Assembly: GCA_903939845.1 (NCBI GenBank)
Contig: CAJAIJ010000032.1
Span: forward strand, 60,130-124,129
DNA: 64,000 bases
Origin: an uncultured Solirubrobacterales bacterium
Lineage (GTDB): Bacteria > Actinomycetota > Thermoleophilia > Solirubrobacterales > 70-9
Direction: 5' to 3'
In this document: piece after piece, positions 41,627 through 49,503 of the stretch
How the letters are laid out: the number at the start of each line of letters is the position of its first letter
Numbering within the stretch: position 1 is the stretch's first letter
The notes under the pieces: model-generated
Database searches by the model: none
What the model saw: only the letters and a program-made list of their open reading frames with translations
Told to the model about the DNA's origin: nothing
Program-made: the position numbers and the translations under genes

Positions 41627-42298
41627 TCAGTTGTCGCGGGCAATTGCCTGAACTGCAATCTCGCCGGCATTCTCGAATTCGAGAGTGATCTGATACTCAT
41701 CGCCGGCTTCGATCGGGTCCTTCAGGCCCATGATCATGATGTGGTAGCCGCCGGGCTCGAGCTTCACCTCTTCACCGGCCGGGAGGGCGATGCTCGGCAC
41801 CTGCTTCATCCCCATCATCTTCATCTGGCCGTCCATTTCGGACATGCTGTCGGAGCCCATCTCCATGTCCGACATGTCATCGGAGTCGGCCATGTTCCCC
41901 TTGCCCGGACCCTTCTGGTCGCCCATCTCCATGTCGTCCATGCTTCCGGAAGTGTCTCCGGAGTGAGAGTCCGTCGTCTCATGGAGCTCGACGGTCTCGG
42001 CGATGTTGCTCGCAACGCTCGCTCCGACGAGCTTGTCGTCGACCGGGCTTTCGAGGTCCATGTAGGCCGCGGTCATGTCCTGAGTGCCCGGAGTCACCCG
42101 GATCCAGGGATCAGAGACCGAGACCTCGTCCGAGCTAGAGCCGCTTCCACAGGCTGCCAGCGCGCCGGCAGCGATTACGGCCACCGTCAGGGCGATTCCG
42201 CCACGGAACATGCGCCGCCCCCTGCGGGACGAGCCATCTGCCTGCGTCTCGGGAACTGCACTTTCTGCACTTGTTGCACTTGCTGTCTTCATCCTCAT
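41627..42298 (-). CDS. PCu(A)C copper chaperone with Met-rich insertion
   Basis: A 223-residue exported protein: signal segment with lipobox 'ALAACG' (about 46-51), then a PCu(A)C domain in two parts, 'DPWIRVTPGTQDMTAAYM...ETVELHET' and 'LPAGEEVKLEPGGYHIMIMGLKDPI' in pieces. The canonical H-x10-M-x21-H-x-M site is represented by 'ELHET' and 'YHIMIM'. Between them a stretch of about 55 residues rich in Met, Asp and Ser (about 105-160, 'MDDMEMG' and 'SDMEMGSDSMSEMDG' units) is extra. It delivers Cu(I) to the CuA site with Sco, whose gene is adjacent. Confidence 0.88.
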   Translation of the reverse strand: MRMKTASATSAESAVPETQADGSSRRGRRMFRGGIALTVAVIAAGALAACGSGSSSDEVSVSDPWIRVTPGTQDMTAAYMDLESPVDDKLVGASVASNIAETVELHETTDSHSGDTSGSMDDMEMGDQKGPGKGNMADSDDMSDMEMGSDSMSEMDGQMKMMGMKQVPSIALPAGEEVKLEPGGYHIMIMGLKDPIEAGDEYQITLEFENAGEIAVQAIARDN

Positions 42299-42356
42299 CT
42301 GTTCCTTTCGTTCCTTGTTTTCGCTTCATTGACCGCCCGCCTTCCGGCTGGACCTG

Positions 42357-43055
42357 TCACGTTTCGTCGTCCTCAGGGGCCTGCCCCAGAAGTTGCGCCA
42401 GGTCCGAGGCCATCGCCGATGGTTCGGTGGCGAACGGCCACTCGACAACCACGGTTCCTTCATCGTCGACGGCATAGAGCTGGGCGGTGTGGCTCACGTC
42501 GTAATCACCTTCTGAGTCGGGAGGCCCGATCCGATGGGATGCCCCGAAGACCTTCTCGGTCGCCCGAAGCCGCTCCCTGTCAGTCGTTCTGAGCGAGGAG
42601 AAGTCCCGGGCAGGAAAGAAGTGTCCGAGGTATTCGTTCAGCACCTCGGCCGAGTCCCTCTCGGGATCCACGGTGATCATGGCGACCCGAACCCGGGACC
42701 TGTCCTCTTCATCGAGCTCCTCCAGCGCGAGCCTGAGATCGGCGAGCGTGGTGGGGCAGACGTCGGGACAGGAGGTGAAGCCGAAGTAGACGAGCATCAC
42801 GCCGCCAGACCGGCCGGCCAGCGCCCCTGCCCGGTTGTCGCTTTCGGGATTGACCTGGGGTAACCGCAGCCTCCCCACCTCATTCGGTGGGGTCCTGGTC
42901 ATTCCGTTCAACTCATTCGGCTCGCCGCTTCCATTCCCCGATTCGCACCCGCTCGCCACCAGCCCGACGGAGACCGCCGTAATGGTCGCGAGTAGAGCGA
43001 GGATCGGTGATCGAAAGACGGGCCTCCGGCACCGCTCGAAAGACGGTCGCCACAT
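42357..43055 (-). CDS. SCO1/SenC family copper metallochaperone
   Basis: A 232-residue exported protein: signal segment (about 15-36) ending in lipobox-like 'VASGC', then a thioredoxin fold. Copper ligands are intact: C-x3-C in 'FTSCPDVCPTTLADL' (about 94-108) and the conserved His in 'DVSHTAQLYAVDDEG' (about 188). Sco proteins insert or reduce the CuA site of oxidase subunit II. It is located in a reverse operon with PCu(A)C and a cupredoxin-like protein. Confidence 0.95.
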   Translation of the reverse strand: MWRPSFERCRRPVFRSPILALLATITAVSVGLVASGCESGNGSGEPNELNGMTRTPPNEVGRLRLPQVNPESDNRAGALAGRSGGVMLVYFGFTSCPDVCPTTLADLRLALEELDEEDRSRVRVAMITVDPERDSAEVLNEYLGHFFPARDFSSLRTTDRERLRATEKVFGASHRIGPPDSEGDYDVSHTAQLYAVDDEGTVVVEWPFATEPSAMASDLAQLLGQAPEDDET

Positions 43056-43118
43056 TGTGGGCCTCCTGTCCTGCTCGATCGATCGAACCGGGAACCGACT
43101 CGATCACCTCGTTACGAC

Positions 43119-43430
43119 TCAGATGGTGAGAGCAGAAGCCGGTGGGCCGCGCGTTCCGAATCCGAGGCCGGCCAGCCCCGAAGGGGACATTGCCGTGATG
43201 AAGTCGAGTGATGCCGGGCGGGGCCGCGCCTGGCCCCTGTAACGGACGGAGTCCAGCCAACGAACTGCCGCTGCGATCGCGCCTTCTCCGGGGAACAGGC
43301 CCGCGATCAGCGGAATGAGCAACGCTAGTGCAGGGGTCAGCCCGAGCAACAGGCCGAGGTCTCCCGACGCCGTGCCCACCAGAGCCACCGCGACGAGCAC
43401 GACCGCTGCCGGTATCGATCGATCGATCAT
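43119..43430 (-). CDS. Small two-helix membrane protein of unknown function
   Basis: A 103-residue protein with two hydrophobic segments (about 7-24 and 25-55) and a C-terminal cytosolic motif 'ASLDFITAMSPSGLAGLGFG' followed by 'TRGPPA'. The motif looks conserved in related actinobacteria as far as I recall; no function known. ATG at 43430 with TAGAAT 7 nt upstream, which fixes the start; the longer reading to 43769 is antisense-frame to the MBL-like gene and is rejected. Precedes Sco in the same direction. Confidence 0.65.
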   Translation of the reverse strand: MIDRSIPAAVVLVAVALVGTASGDLGLLLGLTPALALLIPLIAGLFPGEGAIAAAVRWLDSVRYRGQARPRPASLDFITAMSPSGLAGLGFGTRGPPASALTI

Positions 43431-43437
43431 TGATTCG

Positions 43438-43443
43438 ATTCTA
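43438..43443 (-). promoter_or_regulatory. -10 box of the copper operon (leaderless type)
   Basis: TAGAAT on the minus strand, 7 nt before the ATG at 43430. It may drive the small membrane protein, Sco, PCu(A)C and cupredoxin genes. Confidence 0.45.
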
Positions 43444-43471
43444 GTTCCTGCCGATGGTCGAGCTCGGCCGG

Positions 43472-44074
43472 TCATCCCTTCAGGAAGGCTGCCGGTGCAC
43501 CGAAAAGGGCTGCCGGGAAATCCCTTCGCGAGCGATCCATCGCCTGCTGCAGCGCCTCGGTCGCCTGATGACCGTGAATCGGACCTCCGTGACCCATGAG
43601 GAGGTGCTGCGGCAGGTAAGAGGCGAGAGCCCCCTTGGGCGGAGCGAGGCGAAGACCGAGGTGTATTCCGGCCCCCGCACTGCCTGGCCTGTAGAAGCGG
43701 TTGGTCCCGACGGCTTCGGCGACGACCAGGACCTGTTCCTCCTGCCACCAGAGGGCCTTCTCCTTCCATATTCCGGAGTCGACCACATCGATCACTTCGA
43801 AGGGCGAACCCTCGATCGCCTCCGGGAGTCGCAGGAGGTCCACCCCCAGACGTTCGGCTACCTCACGGCAGTCCCGGTTGTGCCGATCCAGCAGTTGGAC
43901 CACGGCTGCCGGCTCGCCAAGACCTGCCACCTCGGCCATTGCCTCTGGATCGTCGACGGGATCGATGATCCAGACCCTCCCATCGGCGAGGAGCGCGTGG
44001 CTCGCCCGGGCCATCGGTTCGTCGATCACCCAGGTGATCCCGATCGGAGTGCGGTCTATAAGTCGGGTAGGCAT
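43472..44074 (-). CDS. MBL-fold-like hydrolase, degenerate metal motif
   Basis: A 200-residue soluble protein. The overall order is that of a metallo-beta-lactamase fold: 'HALLADGRVWIIDPVDD' strand pair, then 'VVQLLDRHNRDCREVAERLG' where HxHxDH is expected, 'VVAEAVGTNRFYRPG', and C-terminal 'LLMGHGGPIHGHQATEAL'. Only some metal ligands remain (H-x2-D and the two late His), so activity is uncertain. ATG with TAGACT 7 nt upstream. Same strand as the copper genes, 41 nt ahead of them. Confidence 0.65.
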   Translation of the reverse strand: MPTRLIDRTPIGITWVIDEPMARASHALLADGRVWIIDPVDDPEAMAEVAGLGEPAAVVQLLDRHNRDCREVAERLGVDLLRLPEAIEGSPFEVIDVVDSGIWKEKALWWQEEQVLVVAEAVGTNRFYRPGSAGAGIHLGLRLAPPKGALASYLPQHLLMGHGGPIHGHQATEALQQAMDRSRRDFPAALFGAPAAFLKG

Positions 44075-44081
44075 ACGGGGC

Positions 44082-44087
44082 AGTCTA
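44082..44087 (-). promoter_or_regulatory. -10 box of the MBL-like gene (leaderless type)
   Basis: TAGACT on the minus strand, 7 nt before the ATG at 44074. Confidence 0.45.
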
Positions 44088-44110
44088 GTGCGGTCCCGGT
44101 CGGCCGGGAC

Positions 44111-44116
44111 TAGGAT
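44111..44116 (+). promoter_or_regulatory. -10 box of msrA (short leader)
   Basis: TAGGAT, 10 nt before the ATG at 44127. Confidence 0.4.
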
Positions 44117-44126
44117 CTAGGTCGAG

Positions 44127-44765
44127 ATGATCTTCGGAGGTAAGTCCACAGAAATGCCCGGCCCCGACGAGGCCCTGCCCGGCCGCACGGGGTATCCCTT
44201 CGCGATCCCGGAGGCGCACCGCGTGCTCGGCAATCCTCTGCGGGAACCGTTCCCGGACGGAGTGGAAGTCGCCTACTTCGCAATGGGCTGCTTCTGGGGC
44301 GCCGAGAGGCTCTTCTGGCAGAAGGACGGCGTCTTCACCACTGCGGTCGGATATCAGAACGGCTTCACGCCCTATCCGACTTACGAAGAGGTCTGCTCTG
44401 GGAGAACCGGGCACGCCGAGTCGGTCCTGGTCGCCTTCAGGCCCGACGAGGTTTCCTACCGGGAGCTGGTCGGCCTCTTCTTCTCCGAACACGACCCGAC
44501 TCAGGGGATGCGCCAGGGCAACGACGTCGGGACCCAGTATCGATCCGGCATCTTCTTTTCCGGCCCGGAGCAGGAGGAGATCGCGATCGGTATCCGCGAC
44601 CGTTACGAGGCCGACCTGGACGCCGTCGGCAAGGGGGGGATCACGACTCTGGTCGAGCCGGCAGGAACCTTCTACTACGCAGAGCCCGAGCACCAGCAGT
44701 ACCTCGATCGCGTCCCCAACGGCTACTGCGGGCTGGCCGGAACCGGAGTCTCCTGCTCGATTTGA
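44127..44765 (+). CDS. msrA: Peptide-methionine (S)-S-oxide reductase
   Basis: A 212-residue repair enzyme reducing methionine sulfoxide in proteins. Catalytic 'YFAMGCFWGAERLFW' (Cys about 56), 'VGYQNGFTPYPTYEEVCSGRTGHAE' in parts, 'FFSEHDPTQGMRQGNDVGTQYRS' in parts, and C-terminal Cys in 'NGYCGLAGTGVSCS' as resolving residues. A 45-residue N-terminal extension precedes the catalytic domain, as in the MsrA subgroup of E. coli and mycobacteria. ATG at 44154 is a possible alternative start. The neighbouring copper operon fits a shared oxidative-stress context, but transcription is divergent. Confidence 0.96.
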   Translation: MIFGGKSTEMPGPDEALPGRTGYPFAIPEAHRVLGNPLREPFPDGVEVAYFAMGCFWGAERLFWQKDGVFTTAVGYQNGFTPYPTYEEVCSGRTGHAESVLVAFRPDEVSYRELVGLFFSEHDPTQGMRQGNDVGTQYRSGIFFSGPEQEEIAIGIRDRYEADLDAVGKGGITTLVEPAGTFYYAEPEHQQYLDRVPNGYCGLAGTGVSCSI

Positions 44766-44824
44766 GGGCAGGTCGTGTCGCAAGGTCCGTTCTAGGGGCA
44801 GGAATAGCCACGCAGATGCTCAAA

Positions 44825-44830
44825 TAGGGT
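44825..44830 (+). promoter_or_regulatory. -10 box of the GT-C gene and its mini-ORF (leaderless type)
   Basis: TAGGGT, 6 nt before the ATG of a 9-codon mini-ORF (44837) and 32 nt before the TTG of the large gene. Confidence 0.4.
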
Positions 44831-44836
44831 TTCGTG

Positions 44837-44866
44837 ATGCTCCCCTCGACAGGCCCATCGGCTTGA
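44837..44866 (+). CDS. Leaderless 9-codon mini-ORF overlapping the next start
   Basis: MLPSTGPSA followed by TGA. Its ATG lies 6 nt after a TAGGGT -10 box and its stop overlaps the TTG start of the following gene as TTGA. If the transcript is leaderless, ribosomes would start here and reinitiate on the TTG. No Shine-Dalgarno sequence precedes the TTG, which supports this reading. Not proven to be translated. Confidence 0.35.
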   Translation: MLPSTGPSA

Positions 44867-47034
44867 CTCCCGATCTCGGCTCCTATCTGGCCGGGGCTGC
44901 GGCGCTTGCCGGCAGCATCCTTGCGCTGTGGCTCGCCGGCTACTGGCTGAGGCGCTGGATCGTCCCCGAGTTCTCGGGTGCCCTGGCCAGGCTCGGCGAC
45001 ATCACTCTCGCCGTAGCGCTCTTGATCCTCGTCCTTCAGCTCCTCGGTTCCTTTTCCCTCTTGACGTTCGGCTGGATCGCGGCCGGCTGCATCGTGATTC
45101 CGCTGCTCGTCGCAGCCCTCGCCTGGAAGATGGCGCCGGAAGACCACGTTGCCGAGGTCGCGGCTCCGTCGGTTCCTGGATGGGCCTTGCTCGTGGCCAT
45201 TGGGGTTGCCTCCTGGGCGGTAGCCGAATGGACCTTTCCGACCCAGCTGAGCCTCGACCAGGGGATGTTCGGAGGAGACACCACCTGGTACCACATGCCG
45301 GCTTCGGCCCGGTTCATTCAGGACGCCTCGATCATCCCTCTCCACTTCACCGACGCCCTGAGGCTGGCCGTCTGGTTCTACCCCCAGAGTTCGGAGCTGA
45401 TGCACGGGGCCATGATCGGCCTGATGGAGACCGACTGGCTCTCTCCGCTCTTCAACATGGTCTTCCTCGGGGTCGCCCTGCTCGCCTGCTGGTGCGTCGG
45501 TCGGCCCTATGGAGTCGGTCCTGCCTCCCTCGTTGCCGGAGCCATCCTGCTGAGCTCCGGCGTGATGATCGAAACCCAGCCGGGCGAGGGCCGAAACGAC
45601 ATCTTCGCCTTCGCCTTCCTGATTGCGTTCGCGGCATTCCTGATCAACGGGCATCAGCGCAGGGCCCCGTCGGGCGGAACTGCGGTCGAAGACCGGCCCG
45701 ATCCCGACGCACCGCTCCTCGACCGCGGCCCCCTGATCCTTGCCGGCATCGCGGCCGGAATTGCGATCTCGGTCAAGGTCTCGATGCTGGCGCCGGTCGG
45801 AGTCGTTCTGATCGGGATGGTCCTGATCAGCGGTCGGACGAGGTGGTTGAAGACCGCCCTGTGGCTCGGCATTCCGCTCGTCCTGATCGGCGGTTACTGG
45901 TACTTCCGGGCCATGGTCTACACGGGCGGCAATCCCGTGCCTGCGATCGGGTGGGGTCCTTTGCACCTTCCCCAGCCGGACCAGATGCCGCTCGATCCAA
46001 GACCCAGGTTCTCGGTCGCCCACTACGTCGATCAGTTCGTCATCTACCGGACCTGGTTCTTCCCGAGACTGCAGGAAGCCCTCGGGGTGCTCTTTCCCCT
46101 GATCCTCGCGATTTCCGGTGCGGCAGCCGGTTATCTGGTCCTCAAGTCCAGGAACAAGGTCCTTCGGGTGATCGCCGGAGCCGCCCTGATCACGGCGATC
46201 GTCTACGTGTTCACCCCGCTTACTGCCGCCGGCGAGGAGGGCTCACCCCGTGGGTTCTTCACCAACACCAGGTATCTGATGCCCGGTCTGCTCCTCGCCA
46301 TGGCCTTGCTTCCCCTCGCAAGGCCCCTGCGGACCCCACCCGAGCGTGCGAAGGTGGTCCTCATCTTCCTGACCGCGGTCTACGCCATAACGGTGCTCAC
46401 CAGCCCCAAGTGGTCGACCATGTATCTCCCCGGAGCCGTCTTCCTGACCCTCGCGATCGTCTGGATGCCGGTCGGGTTGACCTGGCTGAAGGACAACGGC
46501 CGGATCGGCCGGATCGGGATCGTCTCGACGGTCGCTGTGGTTGCGCTTGTGGCGGCGATCTGGGGTCGGGGCGAAGAGGTCGGCTACGCCGAGAAGCACT
46601 ACACACGCTCGACCCTGTTCCTCCAGGACGGAGGCCCCCAGGAAACCTATGACTTCGTCCGCGACCTCAGGGACAAACGGATCGCCGTCGCCGGATCCGG
46701 TCAGATGGTCTTCGGCCAGTACGGGTTCTACGGCGTCGATCTCTCCAACCACGTCCAGTACATCGGTCAGGAGAGCGATCTAGGCACCTACCGGCTCTTC
46801 GCCCGTTGTGAGAACTTCAAGCGAGAGATCAACGAGGGCAACTACGACTTCATCTTCACCAGCGAGTTCACCCAGGATTCGCCGGATGCCCCGTATCGCT
46901 ATCCGGTCAGGGAGTGGATTGCCTCGGACCCGGCCGTGACGGAGGTTGTCGCCGAGCCGGACATCACGCCCCAGCCGGCCTACGTCTACAGAGTCGAGGG
47001 CGAGCTGGATCCCGGACTCTGCGCCGGTTCCTGA
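44863..47034 (+). CDS. Large polytopic membrane protein, GT-C glycosyltransferase-like
   Basis: A 723-residue protein with about 13 membrane helices. The first large outside loop (about 118-160) carries 'QGMFGGDTTWYHMPASARF' with a D-x-x-W-Y-H motif of the kind used by GT-C enzymes (PMT/ArnT-like) to bind a polyprenyl-phosphate sugar. The C-terminal 130 residues form a soluble outer domain ('FVRDLRDKRIAVAGSGQMVFGQYGFYG' in parts). Donor and acceptor unknown; part of surface polysaccharide or glycoprotein synthesis by inference. TTG start; the upstream 9-codon mini-ORF overlaps it. Confidence 0.75.
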   Translation: MTPDLGSYLAGAAALAGSILALWLAGYWLRRWIVPEFSGALARLGDITLAVALLILVLQLLGSFSLLTFGWIAAGCIVIPLLVAALAWKMAPEDHVAEVAAPSVPGWALLVAIGVASWAVAEWTFPTQLSLDQGMFGGDTTWYHMPASARFIQDASIIPLHFTDALRLAVWFYPQSSELMHGAMIGLMETDWLSPLFNMVFLGVALLACWCVGRPYGVGPASLVAGAILLSSGVMIETQPGEGRNDIFAFAFLIAFAAFLINGHQRRAPSGGTAVEDRPDPDAPLLDRGPLILAGIAAGIAISVKVSMLAPVGVVLIGMVLISGRTRWLKTALWLGIPLVLIGGYWYFRAMVYTGGNPVPAIGWGPLHLPQPDQMPLDPRPRFSVAHYVDQFVIYRTWFFPRLQEALGVLFPLILAISGAAAGYLVLKSRNKVLRVIAGAALITAIVYVFTPLTAAGEEGSPRGFFTNTRYLMPGLLLAMALLPLARPLRTPPERAKVVLIFLTAVYAITVLTSPKWSTMYLPGAVFLTLAIVWMPVGLTWLKDNGRIGRIGIVSTVAVVALVAAIWGRGEEVGYAEKHYTRSTLFLQDGGPQETYDFVRDLRDKRIAVAGSGQMVFGQYGFYGVDLSNHVQYIGQESDLGTYRLFARCENFKREINEGNYDFIFTSEFTQDSPDAPYRYPVREWIASDPAVTEVVAEPDITPQPAYVYRVEGELDPGLCAGS

Positions 47035-47093
47035 CCGCCGAACCCGGCATCCCGGAGACGAAGGAGGCCGGGTGGCTTTATCTTCGTCTTCCT

Positions 47094-47167
47094 GCCCCCG
47101 TAGCTCAGCTGGATAGAGCGCCGGCCTTCTAAGCCGGATGTCGCAGGTTCGAATCCTGCCGGGGGTG
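47094..47167 (+). tRNA. tRNA-Arg (anticodon TCT)
   Basis: 74 nt cloverleaf: acceptor GCCCCCG with CGGGGGT (47160-47166, one G-U pair), D arm GCTC/GAGC, anticodon stem CCGGC/GCCGG with loop CTTCTAA (TCT at 47128-47130), and T arm GCAGG-TTCGAAT-CCTGC. Discriminator G at 47167; CCA not encoded. Confidence 0.97.
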
Positions 47168-47189
47168 CTGGTCGGCAGGGGTCCGGAGA

Positions 47190-47208
47190 ATCGCCGGCCG
47201 TCGGCGAT
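47190..47208. terminator. Stem-loop downstream of tRNA-Arg
   Basis: ATCGCCG-GCCGT-CGGCGAT: perfect 7-bp stem with a 5-nt loop, 22 nt after the tRNA and 19 nt before the transporter ATG. No U tract, so terminator function is uncertain. Confidence 0.35.
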
Positions 47209-47227
47209 CGGTGCTTGACTGCCGCGG

Positions 47228-48106
47228 ATGGATTCGAGCCGAGACCCCCGGATGACTCCGATCGCGATCGTGATGGTCCTCGGTGCGATCACTTCGGTCC
47301 AGCTCGGGACCGCACTTGCCGTCGGCCTGTTCGACGATGTAGGGGTATTCGGTGCCGTTTTCCTCAGGACGGCGCTGGCCGCCGTGATCCTGACCCTCGT
47401 CTGGGGAAGTGGGATCGCGATGTTGAGGAGTCACCCGTTCCTCACCCTGGCCTTCGGCTTCAGCCTGACGGCCGTGACCGTGCTTCTCTATCTCAGCATC
47501 GAGCGGATTCCGCTCGGGACGGCCGTCACCATCGAATTCATGGGCCCTCTCGGAGTTGCCGTCGCGACCTCCCGTCGCCCCAGGGATCTGCTCTGGGTCG
47601 CTCTCGCCGGGCTCGGAGTCTGGCTTCTGACCGGCGGCGTGGACGGGGGTGAGCTCGACCCGGTGGGTGTCGCCTGCGCGTTCGGGGCCGGCTTCTTCTG
47701 GGCCCTCTACATCCTGTTGGGGCGCAGGGTGGGCGAGCGTTCGGCCGGTGGCGCCGGGCTGGCGGTCTCGATCACCGTTGCCGCACTGATCGCAGCTCCG
47801 CTCGGTATCGGCCAGGGAGGAATGGACCTGCTGATCCCCTCGGTCCTCGGGATCGGGCTCGTTCTCGCCATCCTCTCGGCCGCTCTGCCGTTCTCGCTCG
47901 AGATCGAGGCGATGCGGCGAATCCCCTCGGGAACCTTCGGGGTGATGATGAGCCTGGAGCCCGCGATAGCTGCCATGACCGGCCTGGTGATCCTGGCTCA
48001 GTCGGTTACACCGGTGGAAGCCCTCGCCATCGTCCTGGTGATCATCGCTTCGACCGGTGCCGTTCGCTCGGCGTCTGCTCCGAGTGGCGGGGCCGTTCAG
48101 CCCTGA
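47228..48106 (+). CDS. EamA/RhtA-family drug/metabolite transporter
   Basis: A 292-residue membrane protein with ten helices in two EamA repeats (about 12-135 and 145-280). Features: 'SVQLGTALAVGLFDDVGVFGAVFLRTALA' in parts in repeat 1, 'LYLSIERIPLGTAVTIEFMGPLGVA' in parts, and 'ALPFSLEIEAMRRIPSGTFGVMMSLEPAIAA' in parts, as in RhtA/YdcZ-like threonine/homoserine exporters. Probable amino-acid or metabolite exporter. ATG at 47228; an internal ATG at 47252 is also possible. Confidence 0.9.
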   Translation: MDSSRDPRMTPIAIVMVLGAITSVQLGTALAVGLFDDVGVFGAVFLRTALAAVILTLVWGSGIAMLRSHPFLTLAFGFSLTAVTVLLYLSIERIPLGTAVTIEFMGPLGVAVATSRRPRDLLWVALAGLGVWLLTGGVDGGELDPVGVACAFGAGFFWALYILLGRRVGERSAGGAGLAVSITVAALIAAPLGIGQGGMDLLIPSVLGIGLVLAILSAALPFSLEIEAMRRIPSGTFGVMMSLEPAIAAMTGLVILAQSVTPVEALAIVLVIIASTGAVRSASAPSGGAVQP

Positions 48107-48149
48107 GCGGTGCCCCTTCGACCCGGTCCCGGTAGATTGATCCGTCCGC

Positions 48150-48223
48150 GGTGGACGTAGCTCAGTTGGTAGAGCTCCTGGTTGTGGTCCAGGCGGTCGC
48201 CGGTTCGAGTCCGGTCGTCCACC
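48150..48223 (+). tRNA. tRNA-His (anticodon GTG)
   Basis: Acceptor GTGGACG (48151-48157) pairs with CGTCCAC (48216-48222). A G at 48150 can serve as the His-specific G-1 against discriminator C at 48223. D arm GCTC/GAGC, anticodon stem CCTGG/CCAGG with loop TTGTGGT (anticodon GTG), and T arm GCCGG-TTCGAGT-CCGGT. CCA not encoded. It is convergent with the Pol IV gene ending at 48228. Confidence 0.97.
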
Positions 48224-48227
48224 CTCT

Positions 48228-49442
48228 TCACGTGCCCTGGTCCGGCAAAACCGGGGAACCCTGGTTTCGGTCCAGGTCGACCAGCGAGGCCCTGGTCACC
48301 GATTCGGCTCCGAATCTTTCCCGAAGGTCGTCCACCGCCCGGTCGAGGGAGCCGTCACCGATCCCGTCCCGTCTGTCGTCGTCGCCCAGCGGGAGGGTCA
48401 TCTGCATCGCCTCCGAGCTCTCGAGAGACTCGAGGGACACACCGATCAGGGTCAGTCCCAGCCGTTGAGCCTCCGGCCTCATCGCATCGAGCAGGGCTCG
48501 TGCATGGACGAGCAGTTCGTCGGTCCCGTCAGAAGGAACCGGGAGCGAACGGGCCCTGGAGGCCCTGGACATATCGCCGAACCGAACCCCGACCGAGACG
48601 GTACGGCACGCCCTGCCCGCTTTTCGCAGGCGCCCCGACGCCCTGTCTACGAGTGATGCGAGCAGAGCATCGACCTCGGCATCGGTCCTGGATCCCTTCG
48701 GGAACGCGCTCTGGGCGCCGATCGACTTCCGCGGCGCCCTCGGGGAAACCGGACGGGGGTCCCGGTTGTTGGCGAGGTCGATCAATCTGGAGGCCGAGGA
48801 GCCCCCGACGACCGCAGCAAGCCGGGAGGGATCACAGGTCGCGATTTCGCCGATCGTGGAGATGCCCATCCCCCGGAGCTTGACCGAGGTGACGCCCCCT
48901 ACGCCCCAGAGAGACTCGACCGGAAGGGGATGGAGGAACTCACTCTCTCTTTCGGGCTCGATCACGAGCAGTCCGTCGGGCTTCGCCCGGGCGCTCGCCA
49001 TCTTGGCCATGAACTTGGTTCTCGCAACGCCTACCGAGATTGCGAGGCCGACCTTCTCGCGGACGGCTCTGCGAAGTCCCTCGGCGGTCTCTCTCGGATC
49101 GCCCGAGATGTGATCGAGTCCGCTCGCATCCAGGAAGGCCTCGTCGATCGAGATTCCCTCGACTACCGGTGAAGTGTCGCTGAACACCTCGTAGACCTCG
49201 CGGCTCACGGTCGAATAGGCATCCATCCTCGGAGGTACGACTCTGGCCTCGGGACAGAGCCTGAGCGCCTCCCGGACCGGACTTGCCGTCTTTACGCCTA
49301 GCGCCTTGGCCTCATAGCTGCAGGCGAGCACGACCCCGGACCCGACGATCACCGGCAGGCCTGCGAGCGCGGGGTCGTCCCGTTGTTCGACCGACGCGTA
49401 GAAGGCATCGAGGTCGGCATGGAGGATCGGCGTCTTGCTCAC
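48228..49442 (-). CDS. dinB: DNA polymerase IV (Y family)
   Basis: About 404 residues from a GTG at 49442 (MSKTPILHADLDAFYASVEQ). Palm and fingers motifs 'HADLDAFYASVEQRDDP', 'VLACSYEAKALGVKTASP' (selects nucleotides) and 'GISIDEAFLDASG' with the catalytic acidic residues; then HhH region 'LWGVGGVTSVKLRGMGI' and little finger. A C-terminal clamp-binding-like motif 'MQMTLPLG' is visible. It copies damaged DNA with low fidelity. An ATG at 49502 would add 20 residues and start 1 nt from the divergent ABC gene; neither start has a Shine-Dalgarno sequence. Confidence 0.93.
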   Translation of the reverse strand: MSKTPILHADLDAFYASVEQRDDPALAGLPVIVGSGVVLACSYEAKALGVKTASPVREALRLCPEARVVPPRMDAYSTVSREVYEVFSDTSPVVEGISIDEAFLDASGLDHISGDPRETAEGLRRAVREKVGLAISVGVARTKFMAKMASARAKPDGLLVIEPERESEFLHPLPVESLWGVGGVTSVKLRGMGISTIGEIATCDPSRLAAVVGGSSASRLIDLANNRDPRPVSPRAPRKSIGAQSAFPKGSRTDAEVDALLASLVDRASGRLRKAGRACRTVSVGVRFGDMSRASRARSLPVPSDGTDELLVHARALLDAMRPEAQRLGLTLIGVSLESLESSEAMQMTLPLGDDDRRDGIGDGSLDRAVDDLRERFGAESVTRASLVDLDRNQGSPVLPDQGT

Positions 49443-49491
49443 CGGTTCAGGGTCGCAACGGGCGAGGACGGAACCATCTGCCCGAAACGGG

Positions 49492-49497
49492 TACGGT
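49492..49497 (+). promoter_or_regulatory. -10 box of the ABC exporter operon (leaderless type)
   Basis: TACGGT, 6 nt before a GTG at 49504; it supports the GTG over the internal ATG at 49528. Confidence 0.45.
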
Positions 49498-49503
49498 CCC
49501 ATC

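Noticed and set aside
48224..48270. Terminator between tRNA-His and Pol IV
   Set aside because: Short CCGG palindromes occur but overlap the Pol IV coding end and lack a U tract.
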